The position numbers were made by a program, and so were the translations under genes. A stretch of DNA of 32,563 nucleotides from IMG/VR virus record IMGVR_UViG_3300044846_000612, positions 1 to 32,563 of that record. One strand, 5' to 3'. The notes below the pieces were generated by a model. That model did not search any database. It had not been told where the DNA came from and saw only the letters and a program-made list of their open reading frames with translations. Source of the DNA: a virus. Each line of letters starts with the position of its first letter. Position 1 is the first letter of the stretch. Of this stretch, positions 7,773-14,135 are shown piece after piece.

Positions 7773-8384
7773 ATGACTGAAATACCAGAAAAAAATGTGA
7801 AGAAACCATTCAAAAAGAATAAGAAAAACAACATACATTATGTAGATAACTCTAAGTTTCTTGAAGAGATTACTAAGTATCGAGATAGTGTTATTGCTGC
7901 AAACGAAGCAGGAGTATTGAAACCACGAGTTCCCAACTATATCGGAGAATGCTTTCTAAAGATCGCAACTCACTTGGCATACAAGAGTAACTTTATCAAC
8001 TACACATATCGAGAAGAAATGGTGTCGGATGGTATTGAAAATTGTATTACTTACATCGATAACTTTAATCCTGAGAAATCTAAGAATCCCTTCGCGTACT
8101 TCACTCAGATAACATACTATGCTTTCCTTCGTCGTATCGCTAAAGAGAAACGCCAACAGCAAACGAAGTATCGATACATGAGAAACATTGATGTTCATGA
8201 CTTGATTACTCAAGACCACGATACAGGTGACTATGGTAATGAGTTTATTGACTATGTTAAGAAGCAGATGGACATGATTGATGACTTCGACAAACCAGAA
8301 TCAGCAAAGGTCAGTAACATACCAAAACGTCGACCAAAATATTTAGACCAAAAAATCATTGACAATTCTCTTGATATAGAGTAG
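7773..8384 (+). CDS. 55: Late-transcription sigma factor gp55
   Basis: 203 aa (T4 gp55 is 185 aa). This divergent sigma directs host RNA polymerase to TATAAATA promoters and is activated by the sliding clamp and gp33. The T4 gp55 core is visible: REEMVSDGIENCITYIDNFNPEKSKNPFAYFTQITYYAFLRRIAKEKR corresponds to [47 protein letters not shown] (sigma region 2-like). The N-terminus is Lys-rich and the tail long. T4 gp55 ends in a hydrophobic clamp-binding peptide after SLD; here the protein ends in SLDIE, so that epitope is shortened or altered. Six TATAAATA elements in promoter positions in this window fit its activity. The ATG follows GGAG (GATGGAGTTATAA). Confidence 0.95.
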   Translation: MTEIPEKNVKKPFKKNKKNNIHYVDNSKFLEEITKYRDSVIAANEAGVLKPRVPNYIGECFLKIATHLAYKSNFINYTYREEMVSDGIENCITYIDNFNPEKSKNPFAYFTQITYYAFLRRIAKEKRQQQTKYRYMRNIDVHDLITQDHDTGDYGNEFIDYVKKQMDMIDDFDKPESAKVSNIPKRRPKYLDQKIIDNSLDIE

Positions 8385-8387
8385 AAT
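8359..8387 (+). promoter_or_regulatory. Sigma70-type promoter inside the end of gene 55
   Basis: TTGACA (8359-8364), 17-bp spacer and TAGAAT (8382-8387); the -10 overlaps the gene 55 stop. The flank GTAGAATGGAA resembles the AGGGTAGAATG promoters at 13.6-16.5 kb. It would start an mRNA about 26 nt before the membrane-protein ATG and read into 47-46. Confidence 0.82.
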
Positions 8388-8419
8388 GGAATTATTAAAG
8401 ATTGTTAAAGGAGTTGTTT

Positions 8420-8734
8420 ATGACTGAAGTAAAAACTAACAAGTACGTTGCATGGTTCACTGAAAACTGGTTTACTGTATTTGTCTTTCTTGCGTTTGCA
8501 TTGATTATCGCGGCAGTATCCAGTAATATTAGCAACCATAGGAATGGCGTCCAAGGTGTGTCTAAGCAGAATGCAGGGTGCATCTATCTTGAGTCAAGTG
8601 ATCTTGGCGAAGGTCAACACTACATGATCTGCGACGGTCAAATTGTTCTTAAGCGCCTCGCAGAAGAAGGTGAAGCAGAACCAACGACTGAAGAAAAGTT
8701 GGAAGAAGTAGTTCCTACTGCACCTGCAAAGTAA
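8420..8734 (+). CDS. Small single-span membrane protein between genes 55 and 47
   Basis: 104 aa from the ATG at 8420, chosen because AAAGGAG lies 6-12 bp upstream (a TTG 18 bp earlier is in frame but lacks a site). One hydrophobic segment, about residues 17-36 (WFTVFVFLAFALIIAAV), is followed by a soluble part with two Cys (NAGCIYLES and MICDGQIV) and a Glu/Pro-rich tail. No lipobox or cleavage site is convincing, so it is probably an inner-membrane protein. I do not recognise it. Its own promoter ends 32 bp upstream, and 15 bp separate it from gene 47. Function unknown; the pair of Cys could form a disulfide if the C-terminus is periplasmic. Confidence 0.82.
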   Translation: MTEVKTNKYVAWFTENWFTVFVFLAFALIIAAVSSNISNHRNGVQGVSKQNAGCIYLESSDLGEGQHYMICDGQIVLKRLAEEGEAEPTTEEKLEEVVPTAPAK

Positions 8735-8749
8735 TTAGAAAGTTCAAGT

Positions 8750-9805
8750 ATGAAGGTTGCGTTGATCACAGACACTCACTTCGGTGCTAGGTCAGATTCT
8801 ATTCCGTTTGATAACTTCTTCGCGAAGTTTTATACTGAGGTGTTTTTCCCACACCTTGAGCAAGCAGGAATCAAAACCATTATTCATCTTGGTGATGTTT
8901 TTGATCGCCGCAAGTTTATCAATTACAACACACTAAAAAAGTGTCGTGAGTATTTCTTCGATAAAGCACGAGATCTCGGCATCGACGTGCACATGATCGC
9001 AGGAAACCACGACACATTTTTCAAGAATACCAATGAGGTAAACTCACTAGACCTGCTGCTTCGTGAATATGGAAACGTTATTACATATTCTGATGCAGAG
9101 GAAATTAAGATTGATGGGAAGAATCTATTGCTCGTGCCATGGATTTGTTCTGGTAATTATGATGAAACCATGGAGGTTGTAGATAAAAGTAATGCACAAG
9201 CAGTATTCGGACACTTTGAATTTTCAGGCTTTGAAATGTATCGTGGGCATAAAAATGATCATGGGATGGGCACTGAACGTTTTGATAGATTTCCTCTCGT
9301 TTGTTCTGGTCATTTTCACCATCGCAGTCGGACTGGTAACATTCTGTATCTTGGTAATACCTATGAGTTTACTTGGTCTGACTATAATGACCCTAGAGGG
9401 TATCACTTATATGACACGGAAACTAACGAGGTAGAATTTCATGAGAACCCATTTCAAATCTTTCATAAAATCTATTATGATGATACTACTAGTGATCCTA
9501 ATAGTATGGACCTTGGACCAATTGTTGGTAGTTGCGTAAGGTTGGTCGTAGTTAAGAAGACAGACTTCTATAAGTTTGATCGCTTCGTTGATAAACTATA
9601 TGACTGCGATCTAATCGAACTAAAGATAATTGAAGACTTCTCTGAGTTTGAGGCAGATGTAATTGAAGAAGACAAGATGGACGTTGAAGATACGATGACC
9701 GTACTATCTGATTTTGTTGATACTGTTAGCACTGACCTCGATAAAGATAAAATTAAAAACATGTTAAGAACTTTGTATATTGAGGCACAGCACGTTTCTG
9801 TATGA
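8750..9805 (+). CDS. 47: Recombination nuclease subunit gp47 (Mre11/SbcD-like)
   Basis: 351 aa, about T4 size (339 aa). This metallophosphoesterase nuclease subunit of the gp46/gp47 complex resects double-strand ends for recombination-dependent replication and host DNA breakdown. Calcineurin-type motifs in order: D8-x-H10 in ITDTHFG, G-D49 in HLGDVFDRR, G-N-H-D (85-88), a GHFEFSG segment and G-H-F-H-H in CSGHFHHRS. The C-terminal capping and gp46-binding region follows. The spacing to the preceding gene is 15 bp with only a weak AGAAAG ribosome site. It ends in ATGA overlapping gene 46, so the two subunits are coupled. Confidence 0.96.
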   Translation: MKVALITDTHFGARSDSIPFDNFFAKFYTEVFFPHLEQAGIKTIIHLGDVFDRRKFINYNTLKKCREYFFDKARDLGIDVHMIAGNHDTFFKNTNEVNSLDLLLREYGNVITYSDAEEIKIDGKNLLLVPWICSGNYDETMEVVDKSNAQAVFGHFEFSGFEMYRGHKNDHGMGTERFDRFPLVCSGHFHHRSRTGNILYLGNTYEFTWSDYNDPRGYHLYDTETNEVEFHENPFQIFHKIYYDDTTSDPNSMDLGPIVGSCVRLVVVKKTDFYKFDRFVDKLYDCDLIELKIIEDFSEFEADVIEEDKMDVEDTMTVLSDFVDTVSTDLDKDKIKNMLRTLYIEAQHVSV

Positions 9806-11517
9806 TAATTTTTAAAACTATACGTTGGAAGAATTTACTTTCAACAGGTAATGCTTTCACTGAAATTAAACTCAACCGTTCGCCCAGCACTTTGATTGTT
9901 GGTGAGAATGGTGGCGGTAAATCGACTATGCTCGATGCTCTTTGCTTTGGATTGTTTGGTAAACCATTTCGCGGCATCAATAAACCGCAACTGATGAATT
10001 CTATCAACAAGAAAAATCTTCTGGTTGAAATTGAGTTTGACATTGGTGGTAAAGATTATAAGATTGTTCGTGGTATTAAACCGAACATCTTCGAGATTCA
10101 ATCTGGCGGCGAAGTAATCAATCAGGATGCTGCTGCTCGAGACTATCAAAAGTATCTTGAGGAATCAGTTCTCAAACTAAACTACAAGTCGTTTACTCAG
10201 ATTGTTATTCTGGGTTCAGCATCCTTCACTCCATTCATGCAGTTGCCGCCATTTACTCGTCGTGAGATCATTGAAGATATTCTTGACATTCAGATCTTCA
10301 CGACAATGAATACTGTTCTGCGCGACAAGATGAACGAACTGAAAGATAGTCTTCAGGATGCTGATGGTAAACTAGAAGTCCTGAAGCAGAAAGCAACAAT
10401 TCAGAAAGAATATGTCGATACGCTCGAAGCGAATAAAGAAAAGAGAGTTGATGAAATTATCTCACGAATCGAAGAAGGTGAATTATCCATCGCCAGTTTC
10501 CAGAGTCTTGTTGGAACTCTCGAGGGCAAGAAGATTACACACGAAGATGCCAAGGCAGTGCTTGGAGATCTCAGTGCAAAGCAAAAGAAACTCGACTCGT
10601 TCAAGACCAAGTTTTCCACCCAACTCCGCGATCTCCAAAAGGAGGTGGCATTCTACAAGGAAACGGATGAGTGTCCGACATGTCGGCAAGGCATTGCTCA
10701 CGATCATAAAGAAACCATCGTATCATCCAGACAAGAGAAAATGCAAGAACTATCTTCAGGAATGGAGAAACTCCAAGAAGAATTTACAAAACTTGGAGAA
10801 CTTATCGAGGAAAATGAGACTCTTTCCGAACAAATTTCTGGATTGAGCGCAGAGATTATTGCGAACAACAACGAAATTATTGTTCAACAGCGTCTGATTC
10901 AAGCACTCAATTTAGAACTCAATGACATTGCAACCAAGACTGCAGATATTGATGAAGAAAAAACAAAACTCAAGTCATATGCTAAGGAAGTTCTGACGCA
11001 GAACGAAGAGAAGGCAAGACTGAATGAAGAAAAGCATTACATGGAAGTTGTCTCGACGCTGCTCAAAGACACTGGTATTAAGACTAAGATTATTCGGCAG
11101 TATCTTCCAGTTATCAATAAGTTGGTGAATAAATATCTACAGGCAATGGACTTCTTTGTTCAGTTTAATCTAGACGAGAAGTTTGACGAGACAATCAAGT
11201 CTCGCCATCGCGATGACTTTAGTTATGCTTCGTTCAGTGAAGGTGAGAAGCAGAGGATCGATCTGGCGCTGCTGTTTACTTGGCGCACAATCGCTAAGAT
11301 GAAAAACAGCGTAGCAACTAATCTGCTTATTCTCGATGAGGTATTTGACTCCTCGCTGGATAATAATGGCACCGATTATGTTATGGCATTGCTTGATACT
11401 GTCGGCGAAGATACTAATGTGTTCGTCATCAGTCACAAGGGCGACCAACTGTTCGATAAGTTCCGCAGTTTGATTAAGTTCGAGAAGAAAAATAATTACA
11501 GTGAAATGGTGGTATGA
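9802..11517 (+). CDS. 46: Recombination nuclease ATPase subunit gp46 (Rad50/SbcC-like)
   Basis: 571 aa (T4 gp46 is 560 aa). This SMC-like ATPase pairs with gp47. Walker A is GENGGGKS (34-41). Two coiled-coil arms surround a zinc hook with C291-P-T-C294. The ABC signature is SFSEGEKQRIDLALLF, Walker B/D-loop is LLILDEVFDSSLD and the switch His is in VFVISHKG. The start is the ATG of the ATGA overlap with gene 47; the stop overlaps the deformylase start in the same way. All catalytic elements are intact. Confidence 0.97.
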   Translation: MIIFKTIRWKNLLSTGNAFTEIKLNRSPSTLIVGENGGGKSTMLDALCFGLFGKPFRGINKPQLMNSINKKNLLVEIEFDIGGKDYKIVRGIKPNIFEIQSGGEVINQDAAARDYQKYLEESVLKLNYKSFTQIVILGSASFTPFMQLPPFTRREIIEDILDIQIFTTMNTVLRDKMNELKDSLQDADGKLEVLKQKATIQKEYVDTLEANKEKRVDEIISRIEEGELSIASFQSLVGTLEGKKITHEDAKAVLGDLSAKQKKLDSFKTKFSTQLRDLQKEVAFYKETDECPTCRQGIAHDHKETIVSSRQEKMQELSSGMEKLQEEFTKLGELIEENETLSEQISGLSAEIIANNNEIIVQQRLIQALNLELNDIATKTADIDEEKTKLKSYAKEVLTQNEEKARLNEEKHYMEVVSTLLKDTGIKTKIIRQYLPVINKLVNKYLQAMDFFVQFNLDEKFDETIKSRHRDDFSYASFSEGEKQRIDLALLFTWRTIAKMKNSVATNLLILDEVFDSSLDNNGTDYVMALLDTVGEDTNVFVISHKGDQLFDKFRSLIKFEKKNNYSEMVV

Positions 11518-12032
11518 TGGAATTAATTAAATTTACAGACCCTGCTCTACGCAAGGTTCCAGAGATCTTTGACTTTGAAACACAGAACGCACAAGAACTT
11601 GCCGATACATTGTGGGAAGAATCTAGACGTCTACGAGGACTTGGACTTTCTGCCAATCAAGTTGGTATTGATTCTAAGGTTTTTGTGATGGGATCTGACG
11701 AGACCAATCGTAAGGATGTTTTTAATCCCCATGTAGTTTCTGTCTCCAAGGAAACAGAACTTGCGCGAGAAGGTTGTTTATCATATCCTGGATTATGGTT
11801 GTCTGTTAAGCGTCCCAAGGAAGTGACTCTTTCATATCAGACTGTTACTGGAGAATATGTGGTTGAGACTTTTACGGGTCTACCTGCAAGAATCGCCCAG
11901 CATGAATTTGATCACATGGAAGGATTAAACTTTTCTGATCATGTCTCGCAGTTGAAACTCGACATGGGACTGAAGTCTTTAAACAAACGAGCAAGAAAGT
12001 ATCTGAAGAAATATGTCAAACAAAACTTATGA
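11514..12032 (+). CDS. def: Peptide deformylase
   Basis: 172 aa, the length of bacterial deformylases. It removes the N-formyl group from nascent proteins using a metal held by Cys and two His. All three motifs are intact: G44-L-S-A-N-Q-V-G51, E86-G-C88-L-S, and Q129-H130-E131-F-D-H134. Unlike short cyanophage deformylases it keeps a long C-terminal helical part (residues ~140-172, rich in Lys and Arg). ATGATG gives two possible starts three bases apart; the first overlaps the gene 46 stop. Phage deformylases are known in marine T4-like phages and are thought to help process phage-specific proteins; here it is in an apparent operon with a ClpP-like protease, suggesting a small protein-maturation set. 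Confidence 0.95.
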   Translation: MMELIKFTDPALRKVPEIFDFETQNAQELADTLWEESRRLRGLGLSANQVGIDSKVFVMGSDETNRKDVFNPHVVSVSKETELAREGCLSYPGLWLSVKRPKEVTLSYQTVTGEYVVETFTGLPARIAQHEFDHMEGLNFSDHVSQLKLDMGLKSLNKRARKYLKKYVKQNL

Positions 12033-12384
12033 TTTTGGATTCACATTTGAAGATCCAACCGAAACCGTGGTTCACGTTCGAGAACCATATAATGCCCAAG
12101 AAGATATAGATACCAGCGGTCTCAAAGATGAGATCATGGCAAAACTCTACGACATCGAGTCTCGCATTTTAACTGCAGACCAGACACTAATGATCTCTGA
12201 ACACAAACGACTCGTCGAAATGGAAGTTACAGAGAAACTGAAACAAGTCGAAGATCTAATTCTTCCCCTACTTCATAATCTGATGAAGAATCCTGAGAAG
12301 GAGTATATTCATTGGCCAAACAGGATACCAATTATTGATGCACAAATTGACAAAATCACCGCGATCACGCGACACTATGAATGA
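12013..12384 (+). CDS. Conserved unknown between deformylase and ClpP-like protease
   Basis: 123 aa, overlapping the deformylase end by 20 bp (ATG in AAATATGTC, with GAAG just upstream). The N-terminus is acidic and disordered-looking; the middle is a long amphipathic helix (residues ~35-85). The conserved-looking end contains LLPLLHNLMKNPEKEYIHWPNR followed by IDAQIDKITAITRHYE, a pattern I have seen in hypothetical proteins of T4-like phages but cannot name functionally. Eight bases overlap with the preferred start of the protease gene. No enzymatic motif is visible. Confidence 0.8.
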   Translation: MSNKTYDFGFTFEDPTETVVHVREPYNAQEDIDTSGLKDEIMAKLYDIESRILTADQTLMISEHKRLVEMEVTEKLKQVEDLILPLLHNLMKNPEKEYIHWPNRIPIIDAQIDKITAITRHYE

Positions 12385-12997
12385 TCCTGATCTGCCCTAT
12401 TTTCCCAGAGCAAAATTCTTTCAGCAACCAGTAGCAACTGCTGTAACATTTTATCTCTGTGGTGAAATTAAACCAGCAGAAGATTATGTTGAATGGTTTC
12501 AGATTCTGCGAGCAGCAGGTGAGACTGATATAATTTACATTCGTATTAACAGTGAAGGTGGTGACTTGTTCTCTGCTTTGCAACTGGTTCGTGCGATTCA
12601 GGAATCAAATGCCACTATCGTCTGTTCGGTCGAGGGTATTTGTATGAGTGCTGCTACTTTAATCTTCTTATCAGCAGATAGGTTCGAACTATCTGACCAT
12701 ACCATGTTCATGTTCCATAACTATTCCAGCGGAACAATCGGTAAGGGTGGTGAGATGTATGACCAAATCACACACTTCAGGTCTTGGTCAGAAAAACTGT
12801 TTGATTATTTCTACAAAGACTTTTTGACACCAGATGAAATTAAGTCCATGCTTGATAACAAGGACATCTGGTTAGATGCAGATGAGGTTGGGAAACGATT
12901 GAAGAATCGTATTGCTGCCCAAGAACCAGACGAAGAAGTTGTCGTTGAGGAAACCCCAAAACCAAAACGTGAAAGAAAAAAATCAGTAAACGAATAA
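12377..12997 (+). CDS. ClpP-like serine protease (phage ATP-dependent protease subunit or maturation protease)
   Basis: 206 aa from the ATG at 12377, close to ClpP length. ClpP/crotonase-fold features: YIRINSEGGDLFSALQLVRAI corresponds to ClpP I-x-S-P-G-G; the nucleophile region is E-G-I-C-M-S91-A-A; the catalytic His is in MFMFH114NYSSGTIGKG; the third member is probably Asp163 in DIWLDADEVGKRL. The C-terminal ~25 residues are an acidic then basic tail. An earlier in-frame TTG at 12335 would overlap the previous gene by 50 bp and lacks a ribosome site, so I prefer ATG 12377 (8-bp overlap). No Clp ATPase gene is present here, so it may use a host unfoldase or act alone. Confidence 0.92.
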   Translation: MNDPDLPYFPRAKFFQQPVATAVTFYLCGEIKPAEDYVEWFQILRAAGETDIIYIRINSEGGDLFSALQLVRAIQESNATIVCSVEGICMSAATLIFLSADRFELSDHTMFMFHNYSSGTIGKGGEMYDQITHFRSWSEKLFDYFYKDFLTPDEIKSMLDNKDIWLDADEVGKRLKNRIAAQEPDEEVVVEETPKPKRERKKSVNE

Positions 12998-13003
12998 ATA
13001 GGC

Positions 13004-13032
13004 TTGACTTTTACTAAAAAAGCAGGTATACT
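13004..13032 (+). promoter_or_regulatory. Sigma70-type promoter abutting the HAD gene start codon
   Basis: TTGACT (13004-13009), 17-bp spacer, TATACT (13027-13032). The start codon begins at 13039, only 6 bases after the -10, so the predicted transcript would start at or next to the A of ATG. The upstream flank GGCTTGACTTTT is shared with four other promoters in the window. Confidence 0.82.
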
Positions 13033-13038
13033 GATTGT

Positions 13039-13650
13039 ATGATAAATTTTAAAGATTATATTTTTGAGCGTAAAGAGGGTGCTGGTCTGACCATTTGGGA
13101 TATTGACGAGACCCTCTTCAACACAAAAGCACTCATCTATGTGATGAAGGGTGGAGAAGTCTCCCGTAAGTTATCTAATCAAGAGTTTAACACCTACAAG
13201 TTGGGTGCTGGTGAGTCCTTTGACTTCCGAGAGTTTCGCGATGCTAAACATTTCCGCGACACTTCTGAACCTATCGCAAAAGCGATCAATAAACTAATCG
13301 CGATTCATAAGAACGTAAAGGCAAAGGGTAGCAAGATGATTGTTATCACTGCTCGTGCTGACTTTGACGATCGTGACATGTTTCTAGATACCTTCCGCAA
13401 GCAGGGTATTGATATTGATGACATCCATGTGCATCGCGCTGGTAATCTGAATGCACCAAACTCTGCTGCTGGAAAAAAGATTTTCATTAAACAGTATCTC
13501 GACACAGGCAAGTATGCTCGTGTTCGTTTGTTTGATGATGCGACTTCAAATCTTGACATGTTGATTGGTTTAAAAACCGAATATCCAGATGTTGACTTTG
13601 AGGCGTATCTTGCGCATCATGATGGTTCCATGACAAGATATCGTAAATAA
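13039..13650 (+). CDS. HAD-superfamily phosphatase with capsid-targeting-like N-terminus
   Basis: 203 aa. HAD hydrolase motifs: D21-I-D23-E-T-L-F (nucleophile and acid/base), S/T motif in MIVITARADF, Lys in KKIFIKQYL, and the acidic motif LFDDATSNLDML. Such phage HADs resemble 5'-nucleotidase or polynucleotide 3'-phosphatase-like enzymes; the substrate cannot be told. The first ten residues, M-I-N-F-K-D-Y-I-F-E, have the same spacing of aromatic, aromatic, Ile and Glu as the T4 internal-protein capsid-targeting peptide MKTYQEFIAE, and I-F-E fits a gp21 cleavage site. The start is fixed by this N-terminus; the only ribosome-site-like GCAGG is 12 bases upstream, inside the promoter. Promoter spacing suggests a leaderless mRNA. 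Confidence 0.9.
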   Translation: MINFKDYIFERKEGAGLTIWDIDETLFNTKALIYVMKGGEVSRKLSNQEFNTYKLGAGESFDFREFRDAKHFRDTSEPIAKAINKLIAIHKNVKAKGSKMIVITARADFDDRDMFLDTFRKQGIDIDDIHVHRAGNLNAPNSAAGKKIFIKQYLDTGKYARVRLFDDATSNLDMLIGLKTEYPDVDFEAYLAHHDGSMTRYRK

Positions 13651-13654
13651 GGGC

Positions 13655-13683
13655 TTGACTTTTGTTGGGTTTTAGGGTAGAAT
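13655..13683 (+). promoter_or_regulatory. Sigma70-type promoter, GGGCTTGAC...AGGGTAGAATG family
   Basis: TTGACT, 17-bp spacer, TAGAAT (13678-13683); preceded by GGGC 4 bp after the HAD stop. It is nearly identical to the promoters at 14080 and 16425 in the -35 flank and in TTTAGGGTAGAATGGAATA. Confidence 0.86.
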
Positions 13684-13706
13684 GGAATAATAGAAGGAGA
13701 AAGTTT

Positions 13707-14054
13707 ATGATTAAATCTGTTGTCGTAAGTTTGGTTGCCCTAAGTGTTGCTTTTGTTCCTGTCGCTGCTGAGGCACGCAACCGAGATGGAAATGGTTGGG
13801 AACAACGTAGGGATGACCGCCAGCATAGACGTTCGCGTATTAGCACGGGTGAGGCAATTGCTATCGGCGTAGGTGCATTTATTCTTGGTGCTGCTGCTAG
13901 TCGTAAACAACCCGCAGAACGTGAAGTTGACCGTGAAGTCTATGATCGTGAATATGGTTATCACTATCGCCGCCAGAATTGTCGCGAAGTTTTTACCAGC
14001 GGCATAGACAGATATGGTGACTACTATGAAAAGCGCATCACTCGCTGTAATTAA
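13707..14054 (+). CDS. Secreted or envelope glycine-zipper-type protein
   Basis: 115 aa from the ATG at 13707 (GAAGGAGAAAG site 5 bp upstream; an in-frame TTG 45 bp earlier lies within the promoter). Signal peptide: MIKSVVVSLVALSVAFVPVAAEA, probable cleavage after AEA near residue 23. An Arg/Asp/His-rich stretch follows, then a Gly/Ala-rich hydrophobic segment (EAIAIGVGAFILGAAAS, about residues 49-65) of glycine-zipper type, and an Arg/Tyr-rich C-terminus with two Cys (QNCREVF and the penultimate Cys). This looks like small envelope proteins of proteobacteria rather than a standard T4 gene, so host origin is likely. It may alter the infected cell envelope; that is inference. Confidence 0.85.
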   Translation: MIKSVVVSLVALSVAFVPVAAEARNRDGNGWEQRRDDRQHRRSRISTGEAIAIGVGAFILGAAASRKQPAEREVDREVYDREYGYHYRRQNCREVFTSGIDRYGDYYEKRITRCN

Positions 14055-14059
14055 TTTAT

Positions 14060-14077
14060 CCTAAACGTAATTTTAGG
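14060..14077 (+). repeat. Short stem-loop directly before the VWA-gene promoter
   Basis: CCTAAA and TTTAGG form a 6-bp perfect stem with a 6-nt loop, ending two bases before the TTGACA of the next promoter. No T-tract follows. Together with the promoter it resembles a stem-loop/promoter cassette. Confidence 0.45.
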
Positions 14078-14079
14078 GC

Positions 14080-14108
14080 TTGACATTTCTACCACAATAG
14101 GGTAGAAT
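14080..14108 (+). promoter_or_regulatory. Sigma70-type promoter of the VWA/metallopeptidase gene
   Basis: TTGACA, 17-bp spacer, TAGAAT, with TTTTAGGGC before and AGGGTAGAATGAAATA around the -10: a near copy of the promoters at 13655 and 16425. The ATG follows 28 bp later. Confidence 0.88.
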
Positions 14109-14135
14109 GAAATATATTAATTGATGAGGTCTGTG

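Noticed and set aside
7615-7809. Minus-strand 64-aa frame covering the gap before gene 55
   Set aside because: It covers the gene 55 promoter, has no ribosome site and gives a low-complexity hydrophobic translation.
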